Notes: generated by a model from the sequence alone, not told the origin. Positions 1 to 9,355 are shown, numbered from the stretch's first letter. The stretch: DNA of 64,000 nucleotides from Leptospira abararensis (GCF_016918735.1 NZ_JAFFPR010000047.1:1-64000); one strand, 5' to 3'. A program made the numbers and translations.

Positions 1-11
1 TTACCAATAGC

Positions 12-1376
12 CTAAAAATCATCATCATTGCGAGTGGAAGATTGTAGAATTTTTTCTAATCGTTTCATTGCATCACTATAACTGGATTTTTCTTCAATTC
101 TTTGTCTGAGATAATCATCAATCTGAGATTTTTTATCAATGGCCATATCTACCTTTTCATCGGCACCACGGACATAGGCATTGAGTAAGATGATATCTTC
201 TGAGTTTTTATATTTCGAAATCAACTCCCGAACAATAGAGGCTCGCATATAATGGTCCTCGTTTACTATCTTTTGCATAAGCCTAGAAAGAGAAGCGGGT
301 ACATCAATCGCTGGATAGTGGCTCTGTTCGGCAAGTTTTCTTGTCAGAACAATATGGCCGTCAATAAATCCTCGCACCTTGTCAGCTACAATATCATCCA
401 TATCATCTTCTGCATCGGTTAATACTGTGTAAAAACCTGTAATTGAACCACCATTATGTGAAGTTCCTGCTCTCTCTACAAGTTTTGCCATTTTGGTAAA
501 TACACTGGACGCATATCCCTTTGTCACGACTGGTTCCCCAATAGAAAGCTCCCGTAGTGCTTCCGCATAACGAGTGAGTGAGTCCATATACAAATTGACG
601 GACATCCCTTTTTCCCGAAAGTATTCGGCAGCAGAACAAGCTAAATTGGCACAACTCACTTGTTCCATTTTGGATGAGTCGGAGGTTGCTACGAAAACTA
701 CAGACTTGGCAAGTGCCTCTTTCCCAAGTTCCACATGTAAAAATTCATTCACCTCGCGGCCCCTCTCTCCAATAAGAGCGACAACGTTTACATCAGCGTT
801 CGTATAACGAGCAATCATTCCAAGTAAGCTGGATTTACCCACACCTGATCCAGAAAAAATTCCAATCCTCTGTCCACGACCAACAGTAAGCATCCCATCA
901 ATGGCACGGACTCCGGTTTCTAAAATGTCAGTAATCGGAGGGCGATCGAGTGGGTTTAAAAACCTAGGTTCGGAAGGTCTTTCTTCTTTAGTGATGAGTA
1001 TCCCTTTGCTATCGATGGGTTTACCAAGACCGTTTAACACACGTCCTAAAAGTTCAGGTCCTGCATTTAAAGTGATTTGTCTACCAGAAGAAAATACAAA
1101 GGCATGAGGAAATATTTGTTGGGTGTCACCTAATGGCATTAAGGTGTAGAGATGGTCTTTAAAACCCACAAGAACACAAGCGAGGTATCCTTTGTCTGAT
1201 CCTCGTTCCACTTCCAAAATTTCTCCCACTTTCGAATCGGGAGGTCCTTGAGAGTAGATGACATTGCCCACCACGGATACAACGACCCCACTTTTGCGAA
1301 TGGGTTCAATTTTTTCGACGACATTCAGGTATTTGGAAATGGCATCGATATGTTCCGTAAATTTCTTTTCTATCAT
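12..1376 (-). CDS. fliI: Flagellum-specific ATPase FliI
   Basis: FliI is the cytoplasmic ATPase of the flagellar type III export apparatus, energising delivery of rod, hook and filament subunits. The 454-residue protein has the F1/V1-type fold: a Walker A loop GSGVGKSS near residues 175-182, the downstream GERGREVNEF segment and the SLTRYAEALRE block typical of FliI/SctN. The length is normal and the ATG start is clear. The gene ends at the window edge, so any fliJ partner would lie outside. The gene immediately upstream on the same strand is a lipoprotein, not fliH, so the usual fliH-fliI pair is not present here. Family assignment is firm; distinction from a virulence T3SS ATPase rests on the lack of other injectisome genes. 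Confidence 0.95.
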   Translation of the reverse strand: MIEKKFTEHIDAISKYLNVVEKIEPIRKSGVVVSVVGNVIYSQGPPDSKVGEILEVERGSDKGYLACVLVGFKDHLYTLMPLGDTQQIFPHAFVFSSGRQITLNAGPELLGRVLNGLGKPIDSKGILITKEERPSEPRFLNPLDRPPITDILETGVRAIDGMLTVGRGQRIGIFSGSGVGKSSLLGMIARYTNADVNVVALIGERGREVNEFLHVELGKEALAKSVVFVATSDSSKMEQVSCANLACSAAEYFREKGMSVNLYMDSLTRYAEALRELSIGEPVVTKGYASSVFTKMAKLVERAGTSHNGGSITGFYTVLTDAEDDMDDIVADKVRGFIDGHIVLTRKLAEQSHYPAIDVPASLSRLMQKIVNEDHYMRASIVRELISKYKNSEDIILLNAYVRGADEKVDMAIDKKSQIDDYLRQRIEEKSSYSDAMKRLEKILQSSTRNDDDF

Positions 1377-1451
1377 GGGGGCTTTTCACTCATCCAATCA
1401 TGTGACATAATTAAATCAAGCGAATTGAGGGCGGGATGAGGGGTTGGCCCC

Positions 1452-2282
1452 TCAACGACAGAGTTTGATTTGGTCGATATTGGAGATTTGTCGGGGTGCG
1501 GGCAGTTTTTTCCCAAGTTTTACATTTCCACCTTCACCGATGCTTGCCGATTCGTAAGCCCATTTCCCAAAGTTTGTGGAAACGGTAAAACAATCGGGAA
1601 AGGATTTGGCTTCTTTAATCTCTGATCCAGTCCAAACCAAAATGCGATCGGGAGTTCGAAGATAGAGTTTTGTTCCCTCTTCTGCCCAACGAATTCCGTA
1701 AAGGGGAAGGGCCGTCCAAAAGTTGATGGGATAACTTTGGATTTTTTTGTCGGTGAGTTGGATGACATTCAATTCAAATTCAGAAAATTCACCTTCGGCT
1801 GTGGGACTTGCTGTGACAAGAGCCACCAAGTTACCGTTAGGGGAAGGTGCCATTTGGAAGATGATACGTTTTTCGGGTGTGGCAGGATAAGAAAAAGCTC
1901 CACCTGTCTCGGGATACAAAGAGAGAGTTTGGTTTAAGGTTCCATACTCGTCATCCTTTCCATATAACACAAATAAAGTGGAGGATCCGGTATGGTAAAA
2001 AATTCCATCGCCGAGTGACCAAGAAGGCAGATCCCATTCTTTTAAGGACTTTCCACCAGTGACCCCATTTTTTACTAATTTAATTTTACTTTTATAATTT
2101 CGTTTGTCGGTAGTTCCGTTCATCGGATTCCAAGAATCTTTTTCTTCATATCCAACGGTAAGGACTAAATTGACATTAGGATCGTTAGTTGGTGACACTT
2201 CTTCTGCTAATTGTGCTTGGCGCCAGATCATTTGAGAACATCCGATTAGGGTTAAGGCTAAAATGGAAAGGAGTGATTTCAT
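1452..2282 (-). CDS. Predicted lipoprotein, TolB/beta-propeller-like
   Basis: I do not recognise a named family. Starting at the internal ATG at 2282 gives a clean lipoprotein signal peptide with the acylated Cys at residue 15 (LIGC); the longer frame would put a second hydrophobic stretch in front and is less likely. The mature part (about 260 residues) is rich in beta strands with repeated W/G and D-K-Y elements, and the central PSPNGNLVALV segment resembles a blade of TolB/WD40-like propellers. It would be anchored in the periplasm or outer membrane. It lies between fliI (74 bp downstream) and a terminator after the previous gene, so it probably has its own promoter in a very short space. 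Function unknown. Confidence 0.75.
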   Translation of the reverse strand: MKSLLSILALTLIGCSQMIWRQAQLAEEVSPTNDPNVNLVLTVGYEEKDSWNPMNGTTDKRNYKSKIKLVKNGVTGGKSLKEWDLPSWSLGDGIFYHTGSSTLFVLYGKDDEYGTLNQTLSLYPETGGAFSYPATPEKRIIFQMAPSPNGNLVALVTASPTAEGEFSEFELNVIQLTDKKIQSYPINFWTALPLYGIRWAEEGTKLYLRTPDRILVWTGSEIKEAKSFPDCFTVSTNFGKWAYESASIGEGGNVKLGKKLPAPRQISNIDQIKLCR

Positions 2283-2316
2283 GAGAAAAAAGATAAGCGG
2301 TAGGAGTGGTCTGTAA

Positions 2317-2341
2317 ACAAAAAAGGGGACCAAAGTCCCCT
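2317..2341 (-). terminator. Intrinsic terminator after the zinc-ribbon gene
   Basis: A perfect 7-bp stem (2324-2330 with 2335-2341, AGGGGAC/GTCCCCT) with a 4-nt loop is followed, on the minus strand, by a run of T. It lies 30 bp past the stop of the 2371-2685 gene and separates it from the lipoprotein gene. On the plus strand there is no T tract, so it acts leftward only. Confidence 0.8.
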
Positions 2342-2370
2342 CTTAGTTAGAAAAATGCAGTAAAAGGTTT

Positions 2371-2685
2371 TTATTTACCTTTTTTAGCTTTAGCTTTTTC
2401 TTTGTTTTTTTGGTCAATCTCTGCTCTGTGTGTGTCACAAAGTCTGTAAAGGATTCCTGTTACCGGGTTTTTACGAGTGACTTTAGTTCCACAAACGATA
2501 CAAAGACCTTGAGCTCTTCTTCTTTTATAAAGTTGTTGAACTCTCTCTGCTCCAGAAGCTTTGTATTTAGAAATTTGAATTCTGAAACCTTTGAAAAGGT
2601 AATTTCCAATGGATTTTTCAGGATCTTTTTTCAAATCCTCTGCAATTTTGTCGATTTGTCCTGGGCCTACTTTTTGTGGTTCCAT
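2371..2685 (-). CDS. Small basic zinc-ribbon-like protein, unknown function
   Basis: A 104-residue, strongly basic cytoplasmic protein that I cannot assign to a characterised family. A CxxC pair (CIVC, about residue 62) and a later CxxH (CDTH, about residue 84) could hold one zinc ion. The residues before it (YKRRRAQ) and the lysine-rich tail (KAKAKKGK) suggest nucleic acid or ribosome binding. A convincing ATG and an intrinsic terminator downstream mark it as a real, single-gene unit. Role inferred only from composition. Confidence 0.7.
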   Translation of the reverse strand: MEPQKVGPGQIDKIAEDLKKDPEKSIGNYLFKGFRIQISKYKASGAERVQQLYKRRRAQGLCIVCGTKVTRKNPVTGILYRLCDTHRAEIDQKNKEKAKAKKGK

Positions 2686-2861
2686 AGCTTTCTTTTTCCT
2701 TTAAATCTAGAATTTATCTTTTTTTTGACGAGGGAAATTCCCTTGCCCTAACAAAGGTATCTCTCTCCAGTCTTAAAAATTCAAGATATTTTTTTCACCG
2801 AATAACAATTTTTTGATGTTTTGCGATGATTTTGTTTTCTAAAACGATTGATAGGCGATCG

Positions 2862-3539
2862 TTATTGTTTTTTAAATTTGATCTGAATTGCTTTGGGAAA
2901 ACTAGGACATGATTCAACACAAAGTCCACATCCTGTACACGATGATGATGCAAAAGTAGGCAAATTCCCTTTAAATTTTACTGTTTTTTCGATAGGACAG
3001 GTAACAAAACAAACATTACAAGTAGATTCACCAGTTTTTTCGTTGATACAATGTTCTGTGATGGCTTTCGCCTTACCAAAATTTGGTTTTCCACCGGACA
3101 GTTCGTACGGTAAAAGAGCCTCTTCAGGACAAACACTAATACAAGGCCAGTCGGTACAAAGATGACATGCCTTTGCATTCGGATCAAAATGGGGAAACGT
3201 TTTTCCTGATTCTGGCAGGGTTACAGGGAATAAGACGGCATAAGGACAAGCAAAAATACATTCGTTGCATCCAGTACAAAGAGAAAAGAAATCAGGGGAA
3301 GCTCCGGGGGGAAGAGAAAGGGTCTGGAACATTTTTGTTTTTGATTTCCGGACGGTTGTTGGCTTTGAAATCGACTTTTCTTTGTCAGATGGTGGTTTTT
3401 TTTTACGAGAGGACTTAGGTTTGGGAGCTTTTTCGTCTTCCCAAACTTCTTTTATGGCTTCTGTAAGTTCATCCGCTTTTGTAAAGGTAAATTGAAAGAC
3501 GGATTTAAAACCCTCTCGGAAAAGATCCTTCCGTTTCAT
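2862..3539 (-). CDS. Four-cluster 4Fe-4S ferredoxin-like protein (NapG/NapF type)
   Basis: A 225-residue iron-sulfur protein. After a basic, lysine/serine-rich N-terminus (residues 1-70) comes the PPGA...F...CxxCxxC start seen in NapF/NapG-type ferredoxins, then four cysteine groups: CTGCNECIFACP, CHLCTDWPCISVCP, a spaced group ending CNVCFVTCP, and CTGCGLCVESCP. That is enough for four 4Fe-4S clusters. There is no Tat or Sec signal, so it should stay in the cytoplasm and pass electrons to an unseen partner. No nitrate reductase or other terminal enzyme is nearby. The ATG follows the murA stop codon with no gap, so the two are translationally coupled although no functional link to peptidoglycan synthesis is known. 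Confidence 0.85.
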   Translation of the reverse strand: MKRKDLFREGFKSVFQFTFTKADELTEAIKEVWEDEKAPKPKSSRKKKPPSDKEKSISKPTTVRKSKTKMFQTLSLPPGASPDFFSLCTGCNECIFACPYAVLFPVTLPESGKTFPHFDPNAKACHLCTDWPCISVCPEEALLPYELSGGKPNFGKAKAITEHCINEKTGESTCNVCFVTCPIEKTVKFKGNLPTFASSSCTGCGLCVESCPSFPKAIQIKFKKQ

Positions 3540-4862
3540 CTAATCGGAGACTCTTTCGATCTGAGCACCCAAAGAACGCAGTCGGGTATCAATCGATTCA
3601 AAACCTCTATCAATCTGAACAATGTTATGGATTTCACTTTGGCCTTCGGCACAAAGAGCAGCAATGATCATAGCCATCCCGGCACGGATATCGGGACTTG
3701 CCACCCTTTGTCCATACAGACGATTGGCACCAATCACAATGGCTCTATGTGGGTCACAGAGGATGATTTGAGCTCCCATCGCAATGATATTGTCCACAAA
3801 GAAGAGCCTGGATTCGAAAAGTTTTTCGTGGATAAGAACTGTTCCTTTGCACTGGGTGGCTGTGACAAGAGCTACAGAAGTCATGTCTGCGGGAAATCCT
3901 GGCCAAGGAGCATCATCAATTTTCGGAGTGGCTCCATGGTAGTCGGGGATGATTTCCATTTTTTGATCGGAAGGAACAAGAATACCATTTTCTGTAGGTC
4001 GCACTTCAATACCTAGGCGCGAATATACCATACGAATCATACGGATGTCTTCTGGATTAACATCCGTAATGTGGATTTCTCCACCCGTGACGGCAGCAAG
4101 ACTGATAAAAGATCCAATTTCCAAATAGTCGGATCCAATTCTATGTTTGAGTCCACCTATGGGTGAGGAAAGTTTACTCACACCTGTAATTGTTAGGTGG
4201 TTTGTTCCCACTCCATCAATTTTGGCACCAGCGGCGATTAAAAAACGGCAAAGTCCTTGGACATGGGGTTCAGAGGCCGCATTGCGAATGGTGGTTACAC
4301 CTTCGGCATACACAGCGGCCATAACGGCATTTTCTGTAGCAGTGACAGAAGCTTCATCCAGAAGGATGTCTTTTCCCACCAAACGGTCTGTAGTGATCAT
4401 ATACCCGTCAGGGAAAACTTCTATCTTGGCACCGAGTGCTTCTAGGGCAAGTAAGTGGGTGTCCATACGACGGCGACCAATTTTGTCCCCACCGGGTTTC
4501 GGTAGGAATACTCTTCCCGTACGAGCCAGTATGGGGCCGGCCAGTGTCACAGCTCCTCGGAGTTGAGAACAAAGTTCGTAAGGAAGATCCGATTTCACTG
4601 GATTTTTTTTCTGAAAGAGGTATGATCCTTTGGTATCGAGGGCAGTGATTTCCACTCCAATTTGGCGCAGGACTTCCATAAGTTTGAGAACGTCAGCGAT
4701 TTCAGGAAGGTTCTCCAAAATGACGTCTCCTTCCCAAAGGAGGAGGGCGCCGAGAAGCGGGAGCGCTTCATTTTTATTTCCTTGGGGAACTACTGTCCCG
4801 TGGAGAGGATTTTTGCCGATAATTTTGAAGTAGGAAGAACTCACCTTGCTTCCATTCGACAC
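3540..4862 (-). CDS. murA: UDP-N-acetylglucosamine 1-carboxyvinyltransferase MurA (Cys-to-Asp form)
   Basis: MurA transfers enolpyruvate from PEP to UDP-GlcNAc, the first committed step of peptidoglycan synthesis, in the cytoplasm. The 440-residue protein has the N-terminal KNEALPL block (residues 30-36), the QLRGA segment, the active-site loop [14 protein letters not shown] (121-134) and the C-terminal IRAGMAM block. The loop residue that is the catalytic Cys115 of E. coli MurA is Asp126 here. In MurA from Mycobacterium, Chlamydia and Borrelia the same Cys-to-Asp change makes the enzyme insensitive to fosfomycin. The start codon appears to be GTG at 4862. The gene is divergent from the next gene with only 26 bp between starts, and ends directly against the ferredoxin gene. 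Confidence 0.95.
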   Translation of the reverse strand: MSNGSKVSSSYFKIIGKNPLHGTVVPQGNKNEALPLLGALLLWEGDVILENLPEIADVLKLMEVLRQIGVEITALDTKGSYLFQKKNPVKSDLPYELCSQLRGAVTLAGPILARTGRVFLPKPGGDKIGRRRMDTHLLALEALGAKIEVFPDGYMITTDRLVGKDILLDEASVTATENAVMAAVYAEGVTTIRNAASEPHVQGLCRFLIAAGAKIDGVGTNHLTITGVSKLSSPIGGLKHRIGSDYLEIGSFISLAAVTGGEIHITDVNPEDIRMIRMVYSRLGIEVRPTENGILVPSDQKMEIIPDYHGATPKIDDAPWPGFPADMTSVALVTATQCKGTVLIHEKLFESRLFFVDNIIAMGAQIILCDPHRAIVIGANRLYGQRVASPDIRAGMAMIIAALCAEGQSEIHNIVQIDRGFESIDTRLRSLGAQIERVSD

Positions 4863-4888
4863 AATACGGATATGAGGAAAAGTAAATT

Positions 4889-6034
4889 ATGAATTTTATA
4901 GCACAAGTCGTTTGGATTTTTCCCAAATTTGATATTATCTACCTGTTTTACATCTTTCTTATGGGAGTTGCCGCCTTTATTTACGTGAGGGTGATGAATT
5001 ATTTGCAACACAAACAAGCCAGTGTCATAAATCACTGGGTTGAATTCCAAAGATATGCGATGGCAAGGAAATGCAATCAGGTGGAGCTAAATATCCTCCA
5101 TGCTTTTTATGACCACCTCAATGAAGAGGAACGCGAAATTTATCTTTTGCCCGAAAATCGAAACAAACTAAAGAACGCACTATATCGATACTTTCTAAAA
5201 TCCAACACCAACACAACAGAAAGGGAGGTGGATCTTTTTGATAAACTCTTCCGCTCGGGAGTGGAATTCAAAAAAGAAATACTTTCCTTAAACGATCTGA
5301 CAGTAGGGGAAGTCGCTGCTTTGGAAGCGGATGGAAGGGAAGAACTTACCTATGTGATGCAAAAAACAGCGGATGAACTTCTTCTTTCCATCAAAGGCCT
5401 TTCTAAGGATTTGCTCGTTCCAGGTAAGGAAGCAAAATTATATGTATTTCGACCAAGTAGCGGTGGTTATCTTTTGGAAGGGAAGGTGGTTCGAACTAAC
5501 GAGAGCGGAGCGATTTTTCATTTTAATGGTAAGATCGAGAGAAAAGGGGAATCCCATTTGATGTTAACGGAAAAAATATCCATTACGGTTTCTCCTTGGC
5601 CCCCACCAGATGAAAAAAAACAAGTTTTGGAATTAGATAAAAACAAACTTTTACTTACAGAAGAAAATATTGATAAACAATTAGAAGTTTTAAAACGAAT
5701 TGCAAAGGACCAAAAAGAAAATAACGAAAAACGATTCGAGATGAAAGATACACCAACTGCTTTCATTACACTTTCGGAAAGGTTGTCAGATCGTGGCATT
5801 GTGTTTACCTTCCCTGCGGGAATATCGCAGGAAATTTGGAAACAACAAGACTTGTGGGAAGTAAACTTTAGTTTCGATAGTGGGCCTATGTTTCAAATTC
5901 GTGCTAAAATGATGCCCACCAAACAAAAATCAGATTTGTATTTACTGCGTTATGTGGATGCAGATGAAACCGTGCGGAAAACTTTGTATGAAGAGATCCG
6001 CAAACGTGGTGGGGTCAGAGAAGCACTGGTTTAA
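4889..6034 (+). CDS. Membrane-anchored protein with YcgR/PilZ-like regions
   Basis: A 381-residue protein with one N-terminal membrane helix (about residues 15-38), followed by a long cytoplasmic part. A central stretch (about 130-230: LNDLTVGEVAALEADG...LLVPGKEAKLYVF...EGKVVR) reads like the N-terminal domain of YcgR-type c-di-GMP receptors, and the C-terminal part (about 290-370) has the spacing of a PilZ barrel with a D-R-G-I turn. The canonical RxxxR and D/NxSxxG c-di-GMP-binding motifs are not intact, so cyclic dinucleotide binding is doubtful. The ATG has a GAGG upstream. The gene converges on the GH3 gene with four bases between stops. Assignment is tentative. Confidence 0.6.
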   Translation: MNFIAQVVWIFPKFDIIYLFYIFLMGVAAFIYVRVMNYLQHKQASVINHWVEFQRYAMARKCNQVELNILHAFYDHLNEEEREIYLLPENRNKLKNALYRYFLKSNTNTTEREVDLFDKLFRSGVEFKKEILSLNDLTVGEVAALEADGREELTYVMQKTADELLLSIKGLSKDLLVPGKEAKLYVFRPSSGGYLLEGKVVRTNESGAIFHFNGKIERKGESHLMLTEKISITVSPWPPPDEKKQVLELDKNKLLLTEENIDKQLEVLKRIAKDQKENNEKRFEMKDTPTAFITLSERLSDRGIVFTFPAGISQEIWKQQDLWEVNFSFDSGPMFQIRAKMMPTKQKSDLYLLRYVDADETVRKTLYEEIRKRGGVREALV

Positions 6035-6038
6035 ATCA

Positions 6039-7805
6039 CTACAATCTTTCTGGGAAGGCACCTTTAGAAGGTGTCTTCGATCCCTTGAGGAGTAAAATCA
6101 AATCCACTTTAGGGATTTCTTTTCCTGAACTTAGTTTCTCACCTAACGCTTCCCAGGATCCTTGGGTCAAAGAAAAAGATAACAAATACTGCAAATTCGG
6201 AAGTTCGGGGAGTTTAATAAACGGAGTTCCTCCATGCAAAATGATAAATCGTTTTGTGGGATGTTTTTTTGCTAAGGTCGCAATGGATAGAACTTCTGAT
6301 TCGGAAGTGGAATCAAAAAGATAAGTAGTTAGGGTTTTGTTTTTTGTTTGGGCCTGGAAGGATTTGAAAGGGAGAGTGGCTATCTTTTTTGTTTTGAGAG
6401 TTTCCTTTAGGCGGTTGTTTTTCACGAAGGATAAAGTTTCTTCGGGAAGAATCCCAGAAGTTATGAGCGATTTTGGGTAAGCACGAATAGAGTCTTCGTT
6501 GATTTCTTTTACGAAGTTTTTGGACTGGCTTAGTTTATCGTATCTTTGGTTTCTTTCCAGATTCCAATTGGTTAAGAATTCTTTTTGTTTTTGGTTTTCT
6601 TCATACACTTTGGGAAGGATGGAGTTTTCATCATAGAGTCCCAACTCTAGTTTTTTGCGGATTTGTTTTTGGACCGCTTCTTTTAGTTTGTCATGTTCCT
6701 TTCCTTCTTTGTCTACATAACGAAACTCACCATTTTTGTAAGCATCACTCAGTTGGGCTTTGAACTTACGGGCTGTGTCTCCCCAACTAGTCAGTAGTAC
6801 AATATTGGCACCAGCTAGGATTGTCAAAACTCCGGGTCTGTCCTTTTCATAATTTTTGGAGATGGCGTGCATCTCCATCGCATCGGTAATGATGATGCCA
6901 TCAAAGTTTAAGTTTTTTCGTAGAACGTCTGTTAGAATGGTTTTGGAAAGAGTGGCCGGGAACTGGGGATCAATTTTTGGATACACGATGTGAGCCGACA
7001 TCACGGCCTCCGCCCCACCAGCAATGGATCTTTTGAAGGGAACCAGTTCCAATTGTTCTAACTCTTCCAAACTTTTATTGATAATGGGTAGGCCTAAATG
7101 GCTATCTACTGTGGTATCCCCATGTCCAGGAAAGTGTTTGATCACAGGTAAACATCCGCCAGCACGAGCGCCTCGTTCATATGCCACAGCGACTTCTGAG
7201 ACTCGTTTGGAATCAGAACCAAAGGAACGTGTGTTGATGACTGGGTTTAAAGGATTGTTGTTGATATCAAGAACTGGTGCAAAAAGAAAATTGAGTCCGA
7301 GGCCACGAAGTTCATAGGAAGTAACAAATCCAACGGTCTCTCCCCACTCGGTATTTCCTGTTTGGCCCACTGCCATGGCACCAGGGTAGTGGGTGATTCC
7401 ATCTTGGACTCGGAACACTCGACCGCCTTCTTGGTCTGTAGAAATGAGAAAGGGTTGGAGATTAGAATCTTTTGCAGCGGATTGTAATCTGTTTGTGAGT
7501 GAAAGGATTTCTTCTTTTTTTCCTAAGTTCTTTCCGAAGAGAATGATTCCTCCTGGTTTCGTTGCTGCAATTTCTTCCAAAGCAATTGTATCCACTGTTT
7601 TTTGGGGAATGGCAATGTGAATGGTTTGACCGACGAGTTCTGCCTCTGTCATGGAGTTTGTGATGGTCCATGCTTTTTCTTCTAACCAAATCTTTCTTTC
7701 GTTGGCGGCAAGTTCGGTTAAGTAAAACCCAAAACAATAAGAAGAGCCAAAAAATCCGAAAAGGAGGAAAAGGGAAAAGGATGTGCGGAGAAGAACTTGG
7801 TTCAT
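6039..7805 (-). CDS. Exported GH3 beta-N-acetylhexosaminidase (NagZ-like)
   Basis: Glycoside hydrolase family 3 enzyme that probably removes terminal N-acetylglucosamine, for example from cell-wall muropeptides. The hallmark KHFPGHGDT (223-231) is followed by the D234-S-H236 dyad that serves as acid/base in NagZ-type GH3 enzymes, and GIIITDAM supplies the predicted nucleophile D308. STDQEGGRV (about 122-130) is the usual substrate-site block. An N-terminal hydrophobic signal peptide (about 1-25) sends it out of the cytoplasm, unlike E. coli NagZ. At 588 residues it is longer than cytoplasmic NagZ (about 340), with a C-terminal extension of about 200 residues of unclear role. It stands alone, divergent from the DUF3095 gene. 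Confidence 0.88.
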   Translation of the reverse strand: MNQVLLRTSFSLFLLFGFFGSSYCFGFYLTELAANERKIWLEEKAWTITNSMTEAELVGQTIHIAIPQKTVDTIALEEIAATKPGGIILFGKNLGKKEEILSLTNRLQSAAKDSNLQPFLISTDQEGGRVFRVQDGITHYPGAMAVGQTGNTEWGETVGFVTSYELRGLGLNFLFAPVLDINNNPLNPVINTRSFGSDSKRVSEVAVAYERGARAGGCLPVIKHFPGHGDTTVDSHLGLPIINKSLEELEQLELVPFKRSIAGGAEAVMSAHIVYPKIDPQFPATLSKTILTDVLRKNLNFDGIIITDAMEMHAISKNYEKDRPGVLTILAGANIVLLTSWGDTARKFKAQLSDAYKNGEFRYVDKEGKEHDKLKEAVQKQIRKKLELGLYDENSILPKVYEENQKQKEFLTNWNLERNQRYDKLSQSKNFVKEINEDSIRAYPKSLITSGILPEETLSFVKNNRLKETLKTKKIATLPFKSFQAQTKNKTLTTYLFDSTSESEVLSIATLAKKHPTKRFIILHGGTPFIKLPELPNLQYLLSFSLTQGSWEALGEKLSSGKEIPKVDLILLLKGSKTPSKGAFPERL

Positions 7806-7895
7806 AAGGGTTGATAGTACGATTTACAGACGGCTTTTCCGAGACAACCAAGAAAAATATCTACTTTGTATCTGAAATCCATCGTCTGACTTTCT

Positions 7896-9068
7896 GTGGA
7901 TGATTTTTATAAAAACTTAAAACCAAGTGCCGATTTCAAAAATCTTTTCGATGGCAATATGCCCACAAAGGTTCCAGATGATTGGTTCATTCTGATTACT
8001 GACATTGTGGGATCCACAAAGGCCATCGAAGAAGGTCGTTATAAAGATGTGAATACAGCAGGGGGACTCACCGCCATTGCTGTAGCCAATGTTTATGGGC
8101 ATATGGACTTTCCTTTTGTGTTTGGTGGGGACGGGGTTACGTTTTTACTTCCCATCAATTTATTATTCCCCATTCGTTCTGCTATTGCTGATACTATCGC
8201 TCAGGTAAGGTCTGCCTTTAGTTTGGAGATGAGAGCCGGGATCGTACCTGTGCAAGAATTGTATCGTGCAGGTGCAGAGTTATTCTTAAGTAAGTTTCGA
8301 GCATCTGAACACTATGTCCAATGTTCTTTGTTTGGTGATGCTTTGCCGCTCGCAGAAACCTGGATCAAAGAAGGAAAAGATGAGTCTTATCTAGTTCGCG
8401 AAAATGAAAAGATACTGCCTGCTGACTTTACTGGATTTACTTGCCGTTGGAAAGATGTTCCGAGCGAACGAGGAGAAATTGTTTCTCTGATTGTCAAACC
8501 CATCCACAAAGATTTTGAAGTTTGTAAAAAAATAGTCACGCGTGTTCTTAATTTCATTCGCTCCGAATATGGGGAAGAAGGGGACTACCATCCCTTACGA
8601 GTGAATCAGATTGAATTGGATTCGGGTCCTTATTTACGAAACGAAGCCAAAGCACGGGTTGGTCGGGCCAGCGGACTTAAATTTTACCTAACACTTATAA
8701 AAATTTGGATCGAAAGGTCGGTGATGGCAATTGCTATGCGGTTTGGAATTCCTCTCCGATCGGGACATTATTCCCTAAACAAATTAAAAGACTATCAGGT
8801 TCTTTCTGCAGACTTTCGCAAATATGATGGAACCTTAAAGATGGTGATAGATGGATCCAAACAACATAGGGAGGCTCTTGTTTCATTTTTAGACCAACTA
8901 GAAAAAGAAGGCCTTCTTTGTTACGGGATTTATGTATCCAACAGATCACTTATGACCTGTGTGTTAAAAGTCGCTTCGTCTGAGGAAGTTCACTTTGTGG
9001 ATGGGGCTGACGGCGGTTTTGCGATGGCCGCCAAGTCTTTGAAAGAAAAATTAAAGGTATTGCAGTGA
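7896..9068 (+). CDS. DUF3095 protein, class III cyclase-like
   Basis: A 390-residue cytoplasmic protein of the DUF3095 type. The N-terminal ITDIVGSTKAIE (about residues 32-43) matches the first metal-binding strand of class III adenylate/guanylate cyclases, and FVFGGDGVTFLLP (about 73-85) matches the GD hairpin of the catalytic site. The remainder is specific to the DUF3095 group and has no established function. The best start is GTG at 7896, with no good ATG nearby. Whether it makes a cyclic nucleotide cannot be told from the sequence; it is not followed by an obvious effector gene. Confidence 0.75.
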   Translation: MDDFYKNLKPSADFKNLFDGNMPTKVPDDWFILITDIVGSTKAIEEGRYKDVNTAGGLTAIAVANVYGHMDFPFVFGGDGVTFLLPINLLFPIRSAIADTIAQVRSAFSLEMRAGIVPVQELYRAGAELFLSKFRASEHYVQCSLFGDALPLAETWIKEGKDESYLVRENEKILPADFTGFTCRWKDVPSERGEIVSLIVKPIHKDFEVCKKIVTRVLNFIRSEYGEEGDYHPLRVNQIELDSGPYLRNEAKARVGRASGLKFYLTLIKIWIERSVMAIAMRFGIPLRSGHYSLNKLKDYQVLSADFRKYDGTLKMVIDGSKQHREALVSFLDQLEKEGLLCYGIYVSNRSLMTCVLKVASSEEVHFVDGADGGFAMAAKSLKEKLKVLQ

Positions 9069-9097
9069 TATTTTGTTAGGTGGGAAAAGCAGAAACT

Positions 9098-9355
9098 ATG
9101 CCTAATAAAATAATTATACATAGTTTTTTGTTTTTCGTATTTGCCTTAGTCCCTATTGATCCGTCCAAGTCAAAAAAAGAAGTTTTGGACAATAAAACAT
9201 GCGACCAAAAACTGCAAATTTGCTTCAAAAAATGTATTACTGATACTGAAGAAGGCAGATCAGCTTTTAGGAAAGGTATGTGTAAGGATGAATGTGCATA
9301 TCATCTTAAAACTCAATTCGGTTGCGTATTATATTACCATTCGTCTTACAAATAA
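9098..9355 (+). CDS. Small exported twin-CX3C cysteine protein
   Basis: An 85-residue protein from the ATG at 9098 (a GTG at 9080 would add six residues). Residues 1-20 form a hydrophobic signal-like segment. The mature part holds six cysteines, four of them arranged as C-x3-C (CFKKC), 15 residues, C-x3-C (CKDEC). This twin CX3C spacing is that of disulfide-stapled helical hairpins such as small Tim proteins and plant alpha-hairpinins; any evolutionary relation is unlikely, but the fold may be the same. It follows the DUF3095 gene by about 30 bp and may be cotranscribed. No family recognised; the reading frame is short but the cysteine pattern supports it. Confidence 0.55.
   Translation: MPNKIIIHSFLFFVFALVPIDPSKSKKEVLDNKTCDQKLQICFKKCITDTEEGRSAFRKGMCKDECAYHLKTQFGCVLYYHSSYK

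Noticed and set aside
12..1376. Type III injectisome ATPase (SctN) or F1 ATPase subunit
   Set aside because: The sequence blocks fit FliI and no injectisome or ATP synthase genes are nearby.
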